DNA from: Nosema muscidifuracis | Taxonomy: Eukaryota; Microsporidia; Nosematidae | Assembly (NCBI GenBank): GCA_028335825.1 | Contig: JAIOKI010000003.1 | Span: 620,001-684,000 of the forward strand | Reading direction: 5' to 3' | Length of the DNA: 64,000 nt | Shown here: positions 19,177 to 27,726 of the stretch, piece by piece | Position numbering within the stretch: position 1 is the stretch's first letter | Layout of the letters: each line of letters begins with the position of its first letter | The notes under the pieces: model-generated | The model's input: the letters and a program-made list of their open reading frames with translations, nothing else | Database searches by the model: none | What the model was told of the DNA's origin: nothing | Translations under genes and position numbers: made by a program

Positions 19177-19405
19177 TATGGTATTTAAATTCTCTTATTT
19201 GATAAAATTTTATAGTATTTAAATGCTATTATTTAATAAATTTTGAATTAAATATATTTTTATAGTATTTAAATGCTATTATTTAATAAATTTTGAATTA
19301 AATATATTTTTATAGTATTTAAATGCTATTATTTGATGAATTTAAAATTAAATAAAATTTTATAGTATTTAAATTCTCTTATTTGATAAATTTTAGAAAA
19401 ACACT
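19177..19405. repeat. 50-bp tandem repeat upstream of Ssl1
   Basis: Exact 50-bp spacing of TATAGTATTTAAATGCTATT at 19211, 19261 and 19311, with a diverged copy at 19361 (AAATTCTCTT ending) and another at 19177. The two central units are virtually identical, which points to recent amplification. Confidence 0.93.
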
Positions 19406-19413
19406 CAAAATTT

Positions 19414-20646
19414 TTAATTTCTTCTCCACTTTACATCAATAGGAGCAGTTTCATAAATAAATTCTCCCATATCAAATTTTATAATAATACTTTCTAAACG
19501 ATTCTCAATAATATCCATTTTTTTGATAACGACATATAAATTATCTTTAACTACAAAAGTATCAAAATACTTAATCTTAGCTCCTCCTTTTGTAACTACA
19601 GTAACATTGCTATCTTCAACATGCATACATCCATCAAAATTAAATAAAAATGCATGAACTACATCAAGTTGACCAGTAGATTCAATATCGTATATTTCGT
19701 AAATATCAGCAGTTAAATTTTGATCCGTCGCGAATCGAATTAAATTTATACAATCATTTACAAAAGCATACCTTGTAACAACCCAACATCTTTTTGTAGA
19801 ATCCATATCAACATTAATAATTTCACCTCTATGTTTTTCAAGTGGAAGAAAATCATTCATAATAACAGTTTTAAATGTATTTTTAAAATAATTAAGCAAA
19901 GTTTTTGTATTAAATTTTTTCTCATCTTCTAACATAATAGCTAAATCTTTACATGTAGTAGGAAGTTTTTCATAATTATTTTCAAAATATACAAACTTAT
20001 GTCCAGTTCTTGTAAAGGGTGCTTCTACCTCGAGAGAATATCCTTCACCATATTTTTTAAGTTTAGCAATACATCTCTTTTTATCAGCATCTGGTAATTT
20101 TTTAAAATGAGTTTTAATTAAAACATCAAATAACATATCAGCAGGTTGATTAGAATCAATAAAACGAGTTTCAGTTTCAAAAACTTGAGTCCTTGAAGTA
20201 GTATAAATCATAGGAACTCTTATTAACCTAGTATTTTTTTTCTTATTAAGATCAATATCTAACCATACAATATTTCCTTTTGAGTTATCACTTCTATAAT
20301 GATCTTGACACATAAATAAATAAATAGTTTCATGTAATTTATCACCTTCTCTAGTATACCCTTCTCGTTCTTTTAAAAATATTTTTGCTATTCCATCATA
20401 TGTACTAGTTTCATAACAAATATGAATTTTAGGAATTTCTCCTTCCATTAGTTTATCAAATACTAAATTAATATCTTTATCTGTTTTAAAAAATAAGACA
20501 TTAGATTTACGATAAGGAACTATTTTTGTTTCTGGTATAGATTCATCACTTGAAGAATCTAAATCATATAAATCATCATTGTTTGAAGATGAATAATTAC
20601 GCCCATAAGCAGCAAATACAATTCCAATCCAAATAAACAAATCCAT
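19414..20646 (-). CDS. Putative secreted protein of unknown function
   Basis: A 410-residue protein whose N-terminus MDLFIWIGIVFAAYGRNYSS looks like a signal peptide with cleavage near residue 15. An acidic/Ser-rich linker (SSSNNDDLYDLDSSSDES) follows, then a long folded region with alternating beta strands and no further membrane span, so the mature protein is probably secreted or luminal. I recognise no domain. Recurrent motifs such as WLDIDLNKKKNTRLIRVP and CWVVTRYAFVNDCINLIRF may help a profile search. The start follows a weak motif, GCCTTATG. It could be a spore-wall, polar-tube-related or host-directed protein, but nothing in the sequence decides this. Confidence 0.8.
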   Translation of the reverse strand: MDLFIWIGIVFAAYGRNYSSSNNDDLYDLDSSSDESIPETKIVPYRKSNVLFFKTDKDINLVFDKLMEGEIPKIHICYETSTYDGIAKIFLKEREGYTREGDKLHETIYLFMCQDHYRSDNSKGNIVWLDIDLNKKKNTRLIRVPMIYTTSRTQVFETETRFIDSNQPADMLFDVLIKTHFKKLPDADKKRCIAKLKKYGEGYSLEVEAPFTRTGHKFVYFENNYEKLPTTCKDLAIMLEDEKKFNTKTLLNYFKNTFKTVIMNDFLPLEKHRGEIINVDMDSTKRCWVVTRYAFVNDCINLIRFATDQNLTADIYEIYDIESTGQLDVVHAFLFNFDGCMHVEDSNVTVVTKGGAKIKYFDTFVVKDNLYVVIKKMDIIENRLESIIIKFDMGEFIYETAPIDVKWRRN

Positions 20647-22044
20647 AAGGCTTGTTAAATAATTTTTTAATATATAATGACCATAAAAATTTATTAAAAG
20701 ATGATTTTTTTCTTAATTTATCATAAGAAGATTTCTTATTATTATAGAAGTTCTTTTCTTATTAAAAGATAATTTCTTATTTATTAAAAGATAATTTCTT
20801 ATAAAAAAGATTTCTTAATCATTAATTTAACATAAGAAGATTTTTCTTATTATAAAAGTTCTTATTTATTAATTTATTGAAAAGAGATTTTTCTTATTAA
20901 TTTATCATAAAATGATTTCTTATTAAAATAAGACTTTTTAATTGAAGAAGTTATTTTCTTATTTATTGAAATAAGATTTTTTATTAAAGAAGTTCTTTTC
21001 TTACTTTTTTATTAATTTATTTGAGACATAATTTACTTTAAAAGATCAGTCATAATAATTAAAAAATTAATTTATTTTTAAATAATAAATATTTAATTAC
21101 ATGATATTCAAAAATAAAATTCTTTATTTATCAATTTCAAAAAACAATATAAATTAATAATTTTAATAAAAATATTTCTAATTACAATTTTATTTTTATA
21201 AATAGAAAAATAAGACAAAAGGAAATTTATTAAAAAATCTTGATTTATTTTTTAACAAAAATTCTGTAAATAAATAATTAACTTTTTTTAGTTTATTTAT
21301 TTTATAATTGTATATTTTTTAAAATAATTGTATATTAATAAAATGATTGTATTATATTAATAAAATAATTGTATATTACAATTTCATTTTATAATTGTAT
21401 AATAAATATTAATGAAATAATTGTATAATAAATATTAATAAGAGTTTTATAATAAATATTTAAAATAAAATTATCTTTTTAAAATATAAATATTTAGATT
21501 ATTAATTTATCAGTAGGTTAGGAAAATAAATTGATAAATTATCTATTTTATCACATAAAATAAGCATAAATAAATAAATCTCTAAATAAGTATTTCTAAA
21601 GATAATAATGTATTTAAACCTTACAAAGTTACAGTGAAGTTATTAATGACATAAGTTTAATAATTAGAAAGAGAAATTAACCTTTTTATGATTTATAAGT
21701 TAAGGATATTTATTTTAAATCTCTCATTTAAAAATATCATTTCTTATTAATATTTATTTAAGAAATATAACTATTCTTATTAGAAGTCATATTTAATTAA
21801 TATAATTTTATAAAATACATTCTTCTATATTTTTAATGGTATTATCTTACTATAAAAATATTCTTCATATTTTTAAACAGGTATTAATAACATATTATAA
21901 AAAATATTATAATTAATATACATTTAATAACATATTATAAAAAATATTATAATTAATACTTTACAATTAATACTTTTCAATTAATACTTTCAATTAATAC
22001 TTTACAATTAATATTTATAGAAATAAAAAATTTATTTTTTAATT
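20647..22044. other. 1.4-kb gene-free AT-rich stretch with several repeat families
   Basis: The longest gene-free run of the window. 20700-21010 repeats TTTCTTATTAAAAGATAATT-like units; 21300-21470 repeats AATTGTATATTAATAAAATA-like units; 21880-22015 repeats AACATATTATAAAAAATATT and short AATTAATACTTT units. The middle is plain AT-rich DNA. No CCC or GGG start motif, tRNA or conserved frame is visible. Confidence 0.8.
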
Positions 22045-22536
22045 ATGCATGAAATTATTTATCAAACCAAAAAGTATAAAATAATAGCCTATCTAAAAAA
22101 TAAAGATGGTACCAAAATAAGCATCCCTAAATGTGTAGAAATAAGAAGCAATGATAAGTTACCTATTCTTAAAAATTTCTATTCATCAGAAAATTTATAT
22201 TTTTCTAAAATATTATTATCTAATTATGATAATCTCTTATATCTCCTAATAATAGAATTTTGTTATTTAAAAAATATTAGAACAGTTCTTAACAAAATAT
22301 TTCCTACTGTTTTTGATACAAAAATAATTAGAAAAATTAATAAGAAATTATACTTGTATAATAATAGACATCTTATCAGAGAAATTTCTACTAATATTTT
22401 AGGAAATCATCAAGTTATTAAAGATATGTGGAAAGAAATTAAATCTAAAGAAAGTTGGTCAGATGAAAATTTATTTGAGGATGACATTTTTGAAGAAGAA
22501 GTTGTATTTTTTAGTGATGAATTAATAGATTTTTAA
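22045..22536 (+). CDS. Hypothetical protein, 163 residues
   Basis: A continuous frame from MHEIIYQTKKYKIIAYLKNK to an acidic C-terminus (SWSDENLFEDDIFEEEVVFFSDELIDF). The mixed composition and the charged tail look like a real protein rather than chance, but there is no C-run before the ATG and I recognise no family. It has no signal peptide or membrane segment. Confidence 0.6.
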   Translation: MHEIIYQTKKYKIIAYLKNKDGTKISIPKCVEIRSNDKLPILKNFYSSENLYFSKILLSNYDNLLYLLIIEFCYLKNIRTVLNKIFPTVFDTKIIRKINKKLYLYNNRHLIREISTNILGNHQVIKDMWKEIKSKESWSDENLFEDDIFEEEVVFFSDELIDF

Positions 22537-22684
22537 TATTACGAAAATTAATCAATATATCAATAAGATTAATGAAAATATTACGAAGCCTATATATAAG
22601 ATTATATAAGAATAATCATAATATTACAAAGCTTATATATAAGAATATAATTATGAATTATTTTTTTATATTATTAAGATTAAT

Positions 22685-22812
22685 GAAAATATTACTAAGA
22701 TGATTCTCATTATGAATTATTATTTATATCAATATATTACTAAGATGATTCTCATTTATTTTTTTTATATTACTAAGATGGTTCTCATTTATTTTTTTTA
22801 TATTACAAATAT
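22685..22812. repeat. Tandem repeat before the DEAH helicase
   Basis: Three units containing ATATTACTAAGATGATTCTC followed by TTATTTTTTT lie just upstream of the helicase start. They stay open in the helicase frame and add a false hydrophobic N-terminus to the longest frame. I exclude them from the gene. Confidence 0.8.
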
Positions 22813-22846
22813 AATCAGATTTCTAATATTAATTTTATACCCATAT

Positions 22847-24772
22847 ATGTCAAAATATTACGAATATAATCTTTTAATAGAAAAATACTCAAATGATATA
22901 TTAAATACTATAAATAAATCACAATATACAATAATAAAAGGACCAACTGGTTGTGGTAAATCAACTTATATTCCTTTATTACTAAATGATGGAAAATCAA
23001 AAATAGCAATAATTGAACCAAGAAGAATAGCTGTAACATCTTTATATACAACATTATTAAAAGTTACTAAAAATGTTGGTTATAAAATGAGATTTAATAA
23101 AAAAATAAATGGTAATGAAAAAATTATAATATATACTGATGGTGCTTTTTTAAATGATGGGATTGATAGAGATTTCGATTATATTATTGTTGATGAAGTG
23201 CATGAAAGATCAGTAAGAATTGATGTTATACTTTGTTTGTTAAAAGAAACAAAGTCAAAAGTTATTCTTATGAGTGCAACTGTTGATACATCTAAAATAC
23301 AAAAATATTTTAATTCGAGTGTATATGAAATAGAAGGACAATCACATCCTGTTGATATAATTTATACAGAAGAACCAGTTTCAGATTATATATTAGAATC
23401 TTATAATATAATTAAAAATATAATACAAAATAAAGATACTATAACAAAAAATATAGTACAAAATAAAGATACTATAACAAAAAATATAGTACAAAATAAA
23501 GATACTATAATTAAAAATAAAGATACTATAACAAAAAATAAAGATACTATAACAAAAAAATCGACTTCAAAGATAAAAGAACCAATTAATGATTTAGATT
23601 GGCTTGATAATCCAATAAAGAATAAAAATACAAATTCTAAATTTAATAATATTTTTGATGATCAAAAAGATATTCTTGTATTTTTAACAGGTGAAGAAGA
23701 TATAAATGAATTAGAAAAATTATTAAGAAAAATACTTGGTATAAAAATATATAAAATTTATTCAAATTTAAATGATGAAGATCAAACTAGAATTTATGAA
23801 AAAAGTGAAATAAGAAAAGTTATTTTAAGTACAAATATTTGTGAAACATCTTTAACTATTCCAGGTATAAAATATGTAATAGATAGTGGATTAGTTAAAA
23901 ATAAGATTTATGATGGAATAAATTATTTTGGGATAGTTCCTATATCTAAAGAATCTTCTGATCAAAGAAAAGGAAGATGTAATAGAATTGGACCAGGAAT
24001 TTGTTATAGATTATATACTAAAGAATTTTATGATAATTTAAATAATCTTATACCTGAAATAATGATAGCAGATTTGTCCAAACCTATTTTACAATTAATA
24101 GATAAAAATATTAATATTTTTAAATTTAATTTTTTAGATTATCCTACACAAATCAATGTAAAAAGATCAATTTTATTTTTAAGAAATAAAAATTTAATAG
24201 ATTGTGAATTTAAAATTACAAAATTAGGAAAAAGAATACTTAGACATCCTTTTGAAATTAATTTATCATGTTTTTATGAAGATTGTATTGATAATAATTT
24301 AGGATATTATGGATCTATATTAGTATCTTTAATTAGTATAGATAATTACAATTTTATTAAAAATTTTAAGATGGATAATGAAATTAAAGAATCTTATAAA
24401 ACTACTACAGATATAAAATATTTATTGAAAATGTTTGAAGATTTTTTAGATTCCAAAGATAAAAAAGAATTTTGCAAAAAAAGAGAAATTTCTCTTAAAA
24501 ATCTTGATAAAGCTCTTAAAATTTTTAAGTGTCTTAATAAAAGTAAGAAAGGTGATTTTGATTTAATTGAGAAAATTTTTAGTAAATCTTTTTCTTATAA
24601 TTTATCTGTTAAAGAAAATGATGGAAGTTATAGACATATTAAATCAGATAGTAAAGTATTTATTCATCCTTCTAGTAATTTATTTAAAAGAAATGAGAAA
24701 AATATTGTATTTGTAGATGTATTGTGTACAACTAAGGAATATGTAAGAATAGTAGGGAAGTATTATAAGTGA
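22847..24772 (+). CDS. DEAH-box RNA helicase with an internal repeat insertion
   Basis: A 641-residue superfamily 2 helicase of the DEAH/RHA group, which remodels RNA-protein complexes in splicing or ribosome assembly. Motif I GPTGCGKST, motif II DEVH (DEVHERS), motif III SAT, and the C-terminal RecA motifs STNICETSLTIPG and QRKGRCNRIGPG are intact. The tail has the OB-fold signature TTKEYVRIV. Between the two RecA domains lies an extra low-complexity segment of about 90 residues, including 11-residue KNIVQNKDTIT repeats. I cannot assign it to Prp2, Prp16, Prp22, Prp43 or Dhr1. The start follows ACCCATATATG. Confidence 0.9.
   Translation: MSKYYEYNLLIEKYSNDILNTINKSQYTIIKGPTGCGKSTYIPLLLNDGKSKIAIIEPRRIAVTSLYTTLLKVTKNVGYKMRFNKKINGNEKIIIYTDGAFLNDGIDRDFDYIIVDEVHERSVRIDVILCLLKETKSKVILMSATVDTSKIQKYFNSSVYEIEGQSHPVDIIYTEEPVSDYILESYNIIKNIIQNKDTITKNIVQNKDTITKNIVQNKDTIIKNKDTITKNKDTITKKSTSKIKEPINDLDWLDNPIKNKNTNSKFNNIFDDQKDILVFLTGEEDINELEKLLRKILGIKIYKIYSNLNDEDQTRIYEKSEIRKVILSTNICETSLTIPGIKYVIDSGLVKNKIYDGINYFGIVPISKESSDQRKGRCNRIGPGICYRLYTKEFYDNLNNLIPEIMIADLSKPILQLIDKNINIFKFNFLDYPTQINVKRSILFLRNKNLIDCEFKITKLGKRILRHPFEINLSCFYEDCIDNNLGYYGSILVSLISIDNYNFIKNFKMDNEIKESYKTTTDIKYLLKMFEDFLDSKDKKEFCKKREISLKNLDKALKIFKCLNKSKKGDFDLIEKIFSKSFSYNLSVKENDGSYRHIKSDSKVFIHPSSNLFKRNEKNIVFVDVLCTTKEYVRIVGKYYK
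23413..23562. repeat. In-frame repeats inside the DEAH helicase
   Basis: 33-bp units of the form AATATAGTACAAAATAAAGA + TACTATAACAAAA (three copies) pass into 21-bp units encoding KNKDTIT (three copies). Both unit lengths are multiples of three, so the frame is preserved. Confidence 0.88.
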
Positions 24773-25111
24773 TTATTTATACTATATAAAATATTTTAAT
24801 AAATATGATTTTTAATTTATATTTTAATAAAATATCTTATAAAATATGATTTTTAATTTATATTTTAATTAAATCTTTAATTTATACTATATAAAAATCT
24901 ATAATTCATATTTTATCTATATTAAATGAATATGATTTATCTTTTATACCCTATAATATATCTTTAATAAATACCTTTAATATACTTTAATAAATACCGT
25001 TAACACACTTTAATAAATATCTTTACCTATCTTGAATAAAATATTTTCAATACACTTTAATATAAATTAATAAAAAATTAAAAACCCTTCAAAAATACAA
25101 TTTAATTAAAT
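24773..25111. repeat. AT-rich repeats downstream of the helicase
   Basis: Imperfect repeats of TATTTTAATAAAATATCTTATAAA and later AATAAATACCTTTAATATACTT units. One isolated ACCCTATAATATA occurs at about 24958 but no ORF follows it. Confidence 0.7.
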
Positions 25112-26026
25112 CTATAACATTTCAATTTCAGTATAATTTTTAGGAAAAGATGTTCCATCTCCTATTGAAGAAACAGTTGGTCTAATCCAATCAAAATAAT
25201 TCTCTCCAAAAACTTGTATCCAATTTTCTTTAGGTGCTAAATTATAAGGATTTAATAATTTCCTATCTAAACTATTACTATAAGCTGTAATAGGTCCTTC
25301 TTGAAAAATATGAGCATACCTATGATCTCCAGATATATAAGCATTTAAAGCTTTGGTTTCTACTGTAGTTTCATTATTAGTTATACAAATTGTATGAAAT
25401 ATCATATAAAATAGCATAAATATCAGATGAAGTCCTATACAAGCTAATGACGTAATATAATTTACTTTTAAAGGCATAATTACATTTTGTCGCATTTGTA
25501 AAGAAATAACTAATATAAAAAATATAGAAGTGCATATATTTAGAAATAAAAATTGGTAAAAGAATTTGTAGTTATGAAATCCTATACAAGTATCAAGAAA
25601 TGAGCAATGATGATCAAATTTAAGGTAACATCTATTACAAGATGAACAATGATGTGCTCTTGGAGGTTTAAATGTCTTACAAAAATTACAGCTCTTAACT
25701 TTAGTTATATTCTTATTTAGTATATCTTGTTGTAGAAATATATTTACACCCTTGAGATCTAATTTATGCTCATCTTCTGATACATTAGGAAATATTTCTA
25801 TTGTACTGTATCCTTCATTAATAAGTAATTTCATATAAAATATTACTTTTGTTGTAGCAAGTAGATGATAAAAGAAGAATATTAGAAGAGTAGACCATCC
25901 ATCAAATTTTTTGTGTTCTAAGCAATAGAGACCTATCAATACAAAATATGCATATAATTGTAACATAGGATATATTGTAAATTGTAATACCCGAAATATG
26001 TCTTTAAAAAATAAATCCCAATCCAT
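25112..26026 (-). CDS. DHHC-type palmitoyltransferase
   Basis: A 304-residue, four-span membrane enzyme that attaches palmitate to protein cysteines, probably at the ER or Golgi. The cysteine-rich domain is CNFCKTFKPPRAHHC..CNRCYLKFDHHCSFLDTCIG, with the DHHC catalytic motif intact, followed by NYKFF and the next membrane spans. The family's TTxE motif shows as ETTVETK. The start at 26026 follows ACCCCATG with no spacer, so an mRNA starting at the C-run would have almost no leader. The frame upstream has no ATG. Confidence 0.94.
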   Translation of the reverse strand: MDWDLFFKDIFRVLQFTIYPMLQLYAYFVLIGLYCLEHKKFDGWSTLLIFFFYHLLATTKVIFYMKLLINEGYSTIEIFPNVSEDEHKLDLKGVNIFLQQDILNKNITKVKSCNFCKTFKPPRAHHCSSCNRCYLKFDHHCSFLDTCIGFHNYKFFYQFLFLNICTSIFFILVISLQMRQNVIMPLKVNYITSLACIGLHLIFMLFYMIFHTICITNNETTVETKALNAYISGDHRYAHIFQEGPITAYSNSLDRKLLNPYNLAPKENWIQVFGENYFDWIRPTVSSIGDGTSFPKNYTEIEML

Positions 26027-26199
26027 GGGGTAAACAGATGTCAATATTAAAGTAAACAACAGAAAAATAAAAAATGATTCATTAGACTTTTAATTAGCTT
26101 TTTTTACAAACAAAATTTAATATTAAGGTTAATTAAAAAATTGATTTATACTCTTTTATATACAAAAATTATTTAATTTAACATGAATAATATAAACAA

Positions 26200-26555
26200 A
26201 GCAAATAATTTAAAATACTATCATTTTTTAAATCTATTTCAATAATTATTTATAGACTCTATTTTTAATAAAAAAATCTTTGATTCTATTTTAATAAAAA
26301 ATCATAGATCTATTTTCAATGTATATTTATAGACTTTTTTTCAATAAATATATAGATCTATTTCTCAATTTATTTTGTTAACTCTATTTTTTATAAATAT
26401 ATAGACTCTTATTTTCAATATTATTTTGTTAATTATATTTTTAATATACATTTTATAGACTCTATTTTTCAATATTATTTTGTTAACTCTATTTTTTAAT
26501 ATATATTTATAGATCTATTTTTTAATATACATTTTATAGACTCTATTTTCAATAA
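26200..26555. repeat. AT-rich repeats around ATAGACTCTATTTTTCAATA
   Basis: About nine irregular units of TTTATAGACTCTATTTTTCAAT, some with TTTTGTTAACTCTATTTTT, fill the gap between the DHHC gene and the next gene. No gene is seen. Confidence 0.75.
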
Positions 26556-27557
26556 TTATTTTATAAATTTCTCATATACAAATATTTGATATTTATAAAT
26601 TATTCTTTCAATATCGTTAACTTTGAAAATATTTTCTATATTTTGTAAAAAATTAATATAATTAAACTCTTCCTTTATATTAATCTGTATATAATCTTTA
26701 AATATATGTATAATCTTATTATAATCATCTTCCTTAATAATTATAAATGGAATATTTTCATAATGCTTGATTTCAAAATCTTTATCAATATAATATCCTG
26801 ATAAATTTTTATACATTATATTTTTGGATATTATATATTTATATATTTTGTCTATAAAATATAATTTGATTAAATCTGGTGAATCTTCTAATAAATCAGT
26901 GATATTAATAAGAAAATTATTAGAAGATAAATTTTCTAAAAAATCTATTGGAGAAAGAATAGACATTTCTTGATCAATTTTATATCTTTTAGATATTTTA
27001 TATTCGAAATGATGGTAATTTTTAATTAGTTTTTTATTAAAAATATCTTCTTCAATCCAAAGAACTATTTCATTTTTATTTTTAATTTCTTTATATTTAT
27101 AATTCATCAATCTATATTCTTCAAATGATATCCCATCTTTATAAATATCTTGATTATAAAATGTTTCTACTTGAATTTCATTCCATACTTTACCAAATAT
27201 ATAAAACCCTACTGGATTTAAAAATCTATAAGCTTCATTATAATCTAATGGTTTTATTCCTTGATACTTATTTAATTCATTAATCAAAATATCTTGATTA
27301 TAAACTCCATTTCTAATAGCATCTTGTAATAAAAATACAGAAATTTCTAGTTTATTCTTTTTCCTAAAAAATTCACTTAATTCGAGATAAATCCAATGAT
27401 AATCAGTAGAAATCTTTTTATATTTCATTAAAAAAAGGATCTTAATATCCTTATTAGTATTATAAAAATATTCTTGCCAAGATTTTATATATTCAGGATT
27501 GTTCTTAAAATATTTTATATCAATTAATTTTAGTAACTCATTTTCAATTTCATTCAT
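26556..27557 (-). CDS. Mad3/Bub1 N-terminal-like spindle checkpoint protein
   Basis: A 333-residue protein whose first ~120 residues fit the Mad3/BUB1 homology region I, a TPR-like helical fold: NPEYIKSWQEYFYNT, then YHWIYLELSEFFRKKNKLEI, FLLQDAIRNGV and INELNKYQ. A later SFEEYRLMNYKYKEI resembles the EELRAxKY motif of BUB1/Mad3. No kinase domain follows, so it would be a Mad3/BubR1-type protein. I see no clear KEN box. The family call rests on pattern matching by eye. Two ATGs are possible (27569 and 27557); the CCC run lies between them (GCCCATAAAAATG), so I use 27557. Confidence 0.62.
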   Translation of the reverse strand: MNEIENELLKLIDIKYFKNNPEYIKSWQEYFYNTNKDIKILFLMKYKKISTDYHWIYLELSEFFRKKNKLEISVFLLQDAIRNGVYNQDILINELNKYQGIKPLDYNEAYRFLNPVGFYIFGKVWNEIQVETFYNQDIYKDGISFEEYRLMNYKYKEIKNKNEIVLWIEEDIFNKKLIKNYHHFEYKISKRYKIDQEMSILSPIDFLENLSSNNFLINITDLLEDSPDLIKLYFIDKIYKYIISKNIMYKNLSGYYIDKDFEIKHYENIPFIIIKEDDYNKIIHIFKDYIQINIKEEFNYINFLQNIENIFKVNDIERIIYKYQIFVYEKFIK

Positions 27558-27726
27558 TTTTATGGGCATAAATAGATTTTTCTTTTTATACGTATTTGCA
27601 TAAAAATATAATATAAATAAATACCTTCAATAATTCAAAATTATCAAATAATGAGAATCAGCTCAAGAATAAATTAGAATTATGGTTTTCAGAAAAAATA
27701 TAATATTTTTTAGAAATTAACCCATA

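Noticed and set aside
22700-22846. Hydrophobic N-terminal extension of the DEAH helicase
   Set aside because: It is translated repeat DNA; the C-run marks the ATG at 22847, and cytosolic or nuclear DEAH helicases have no such leader.
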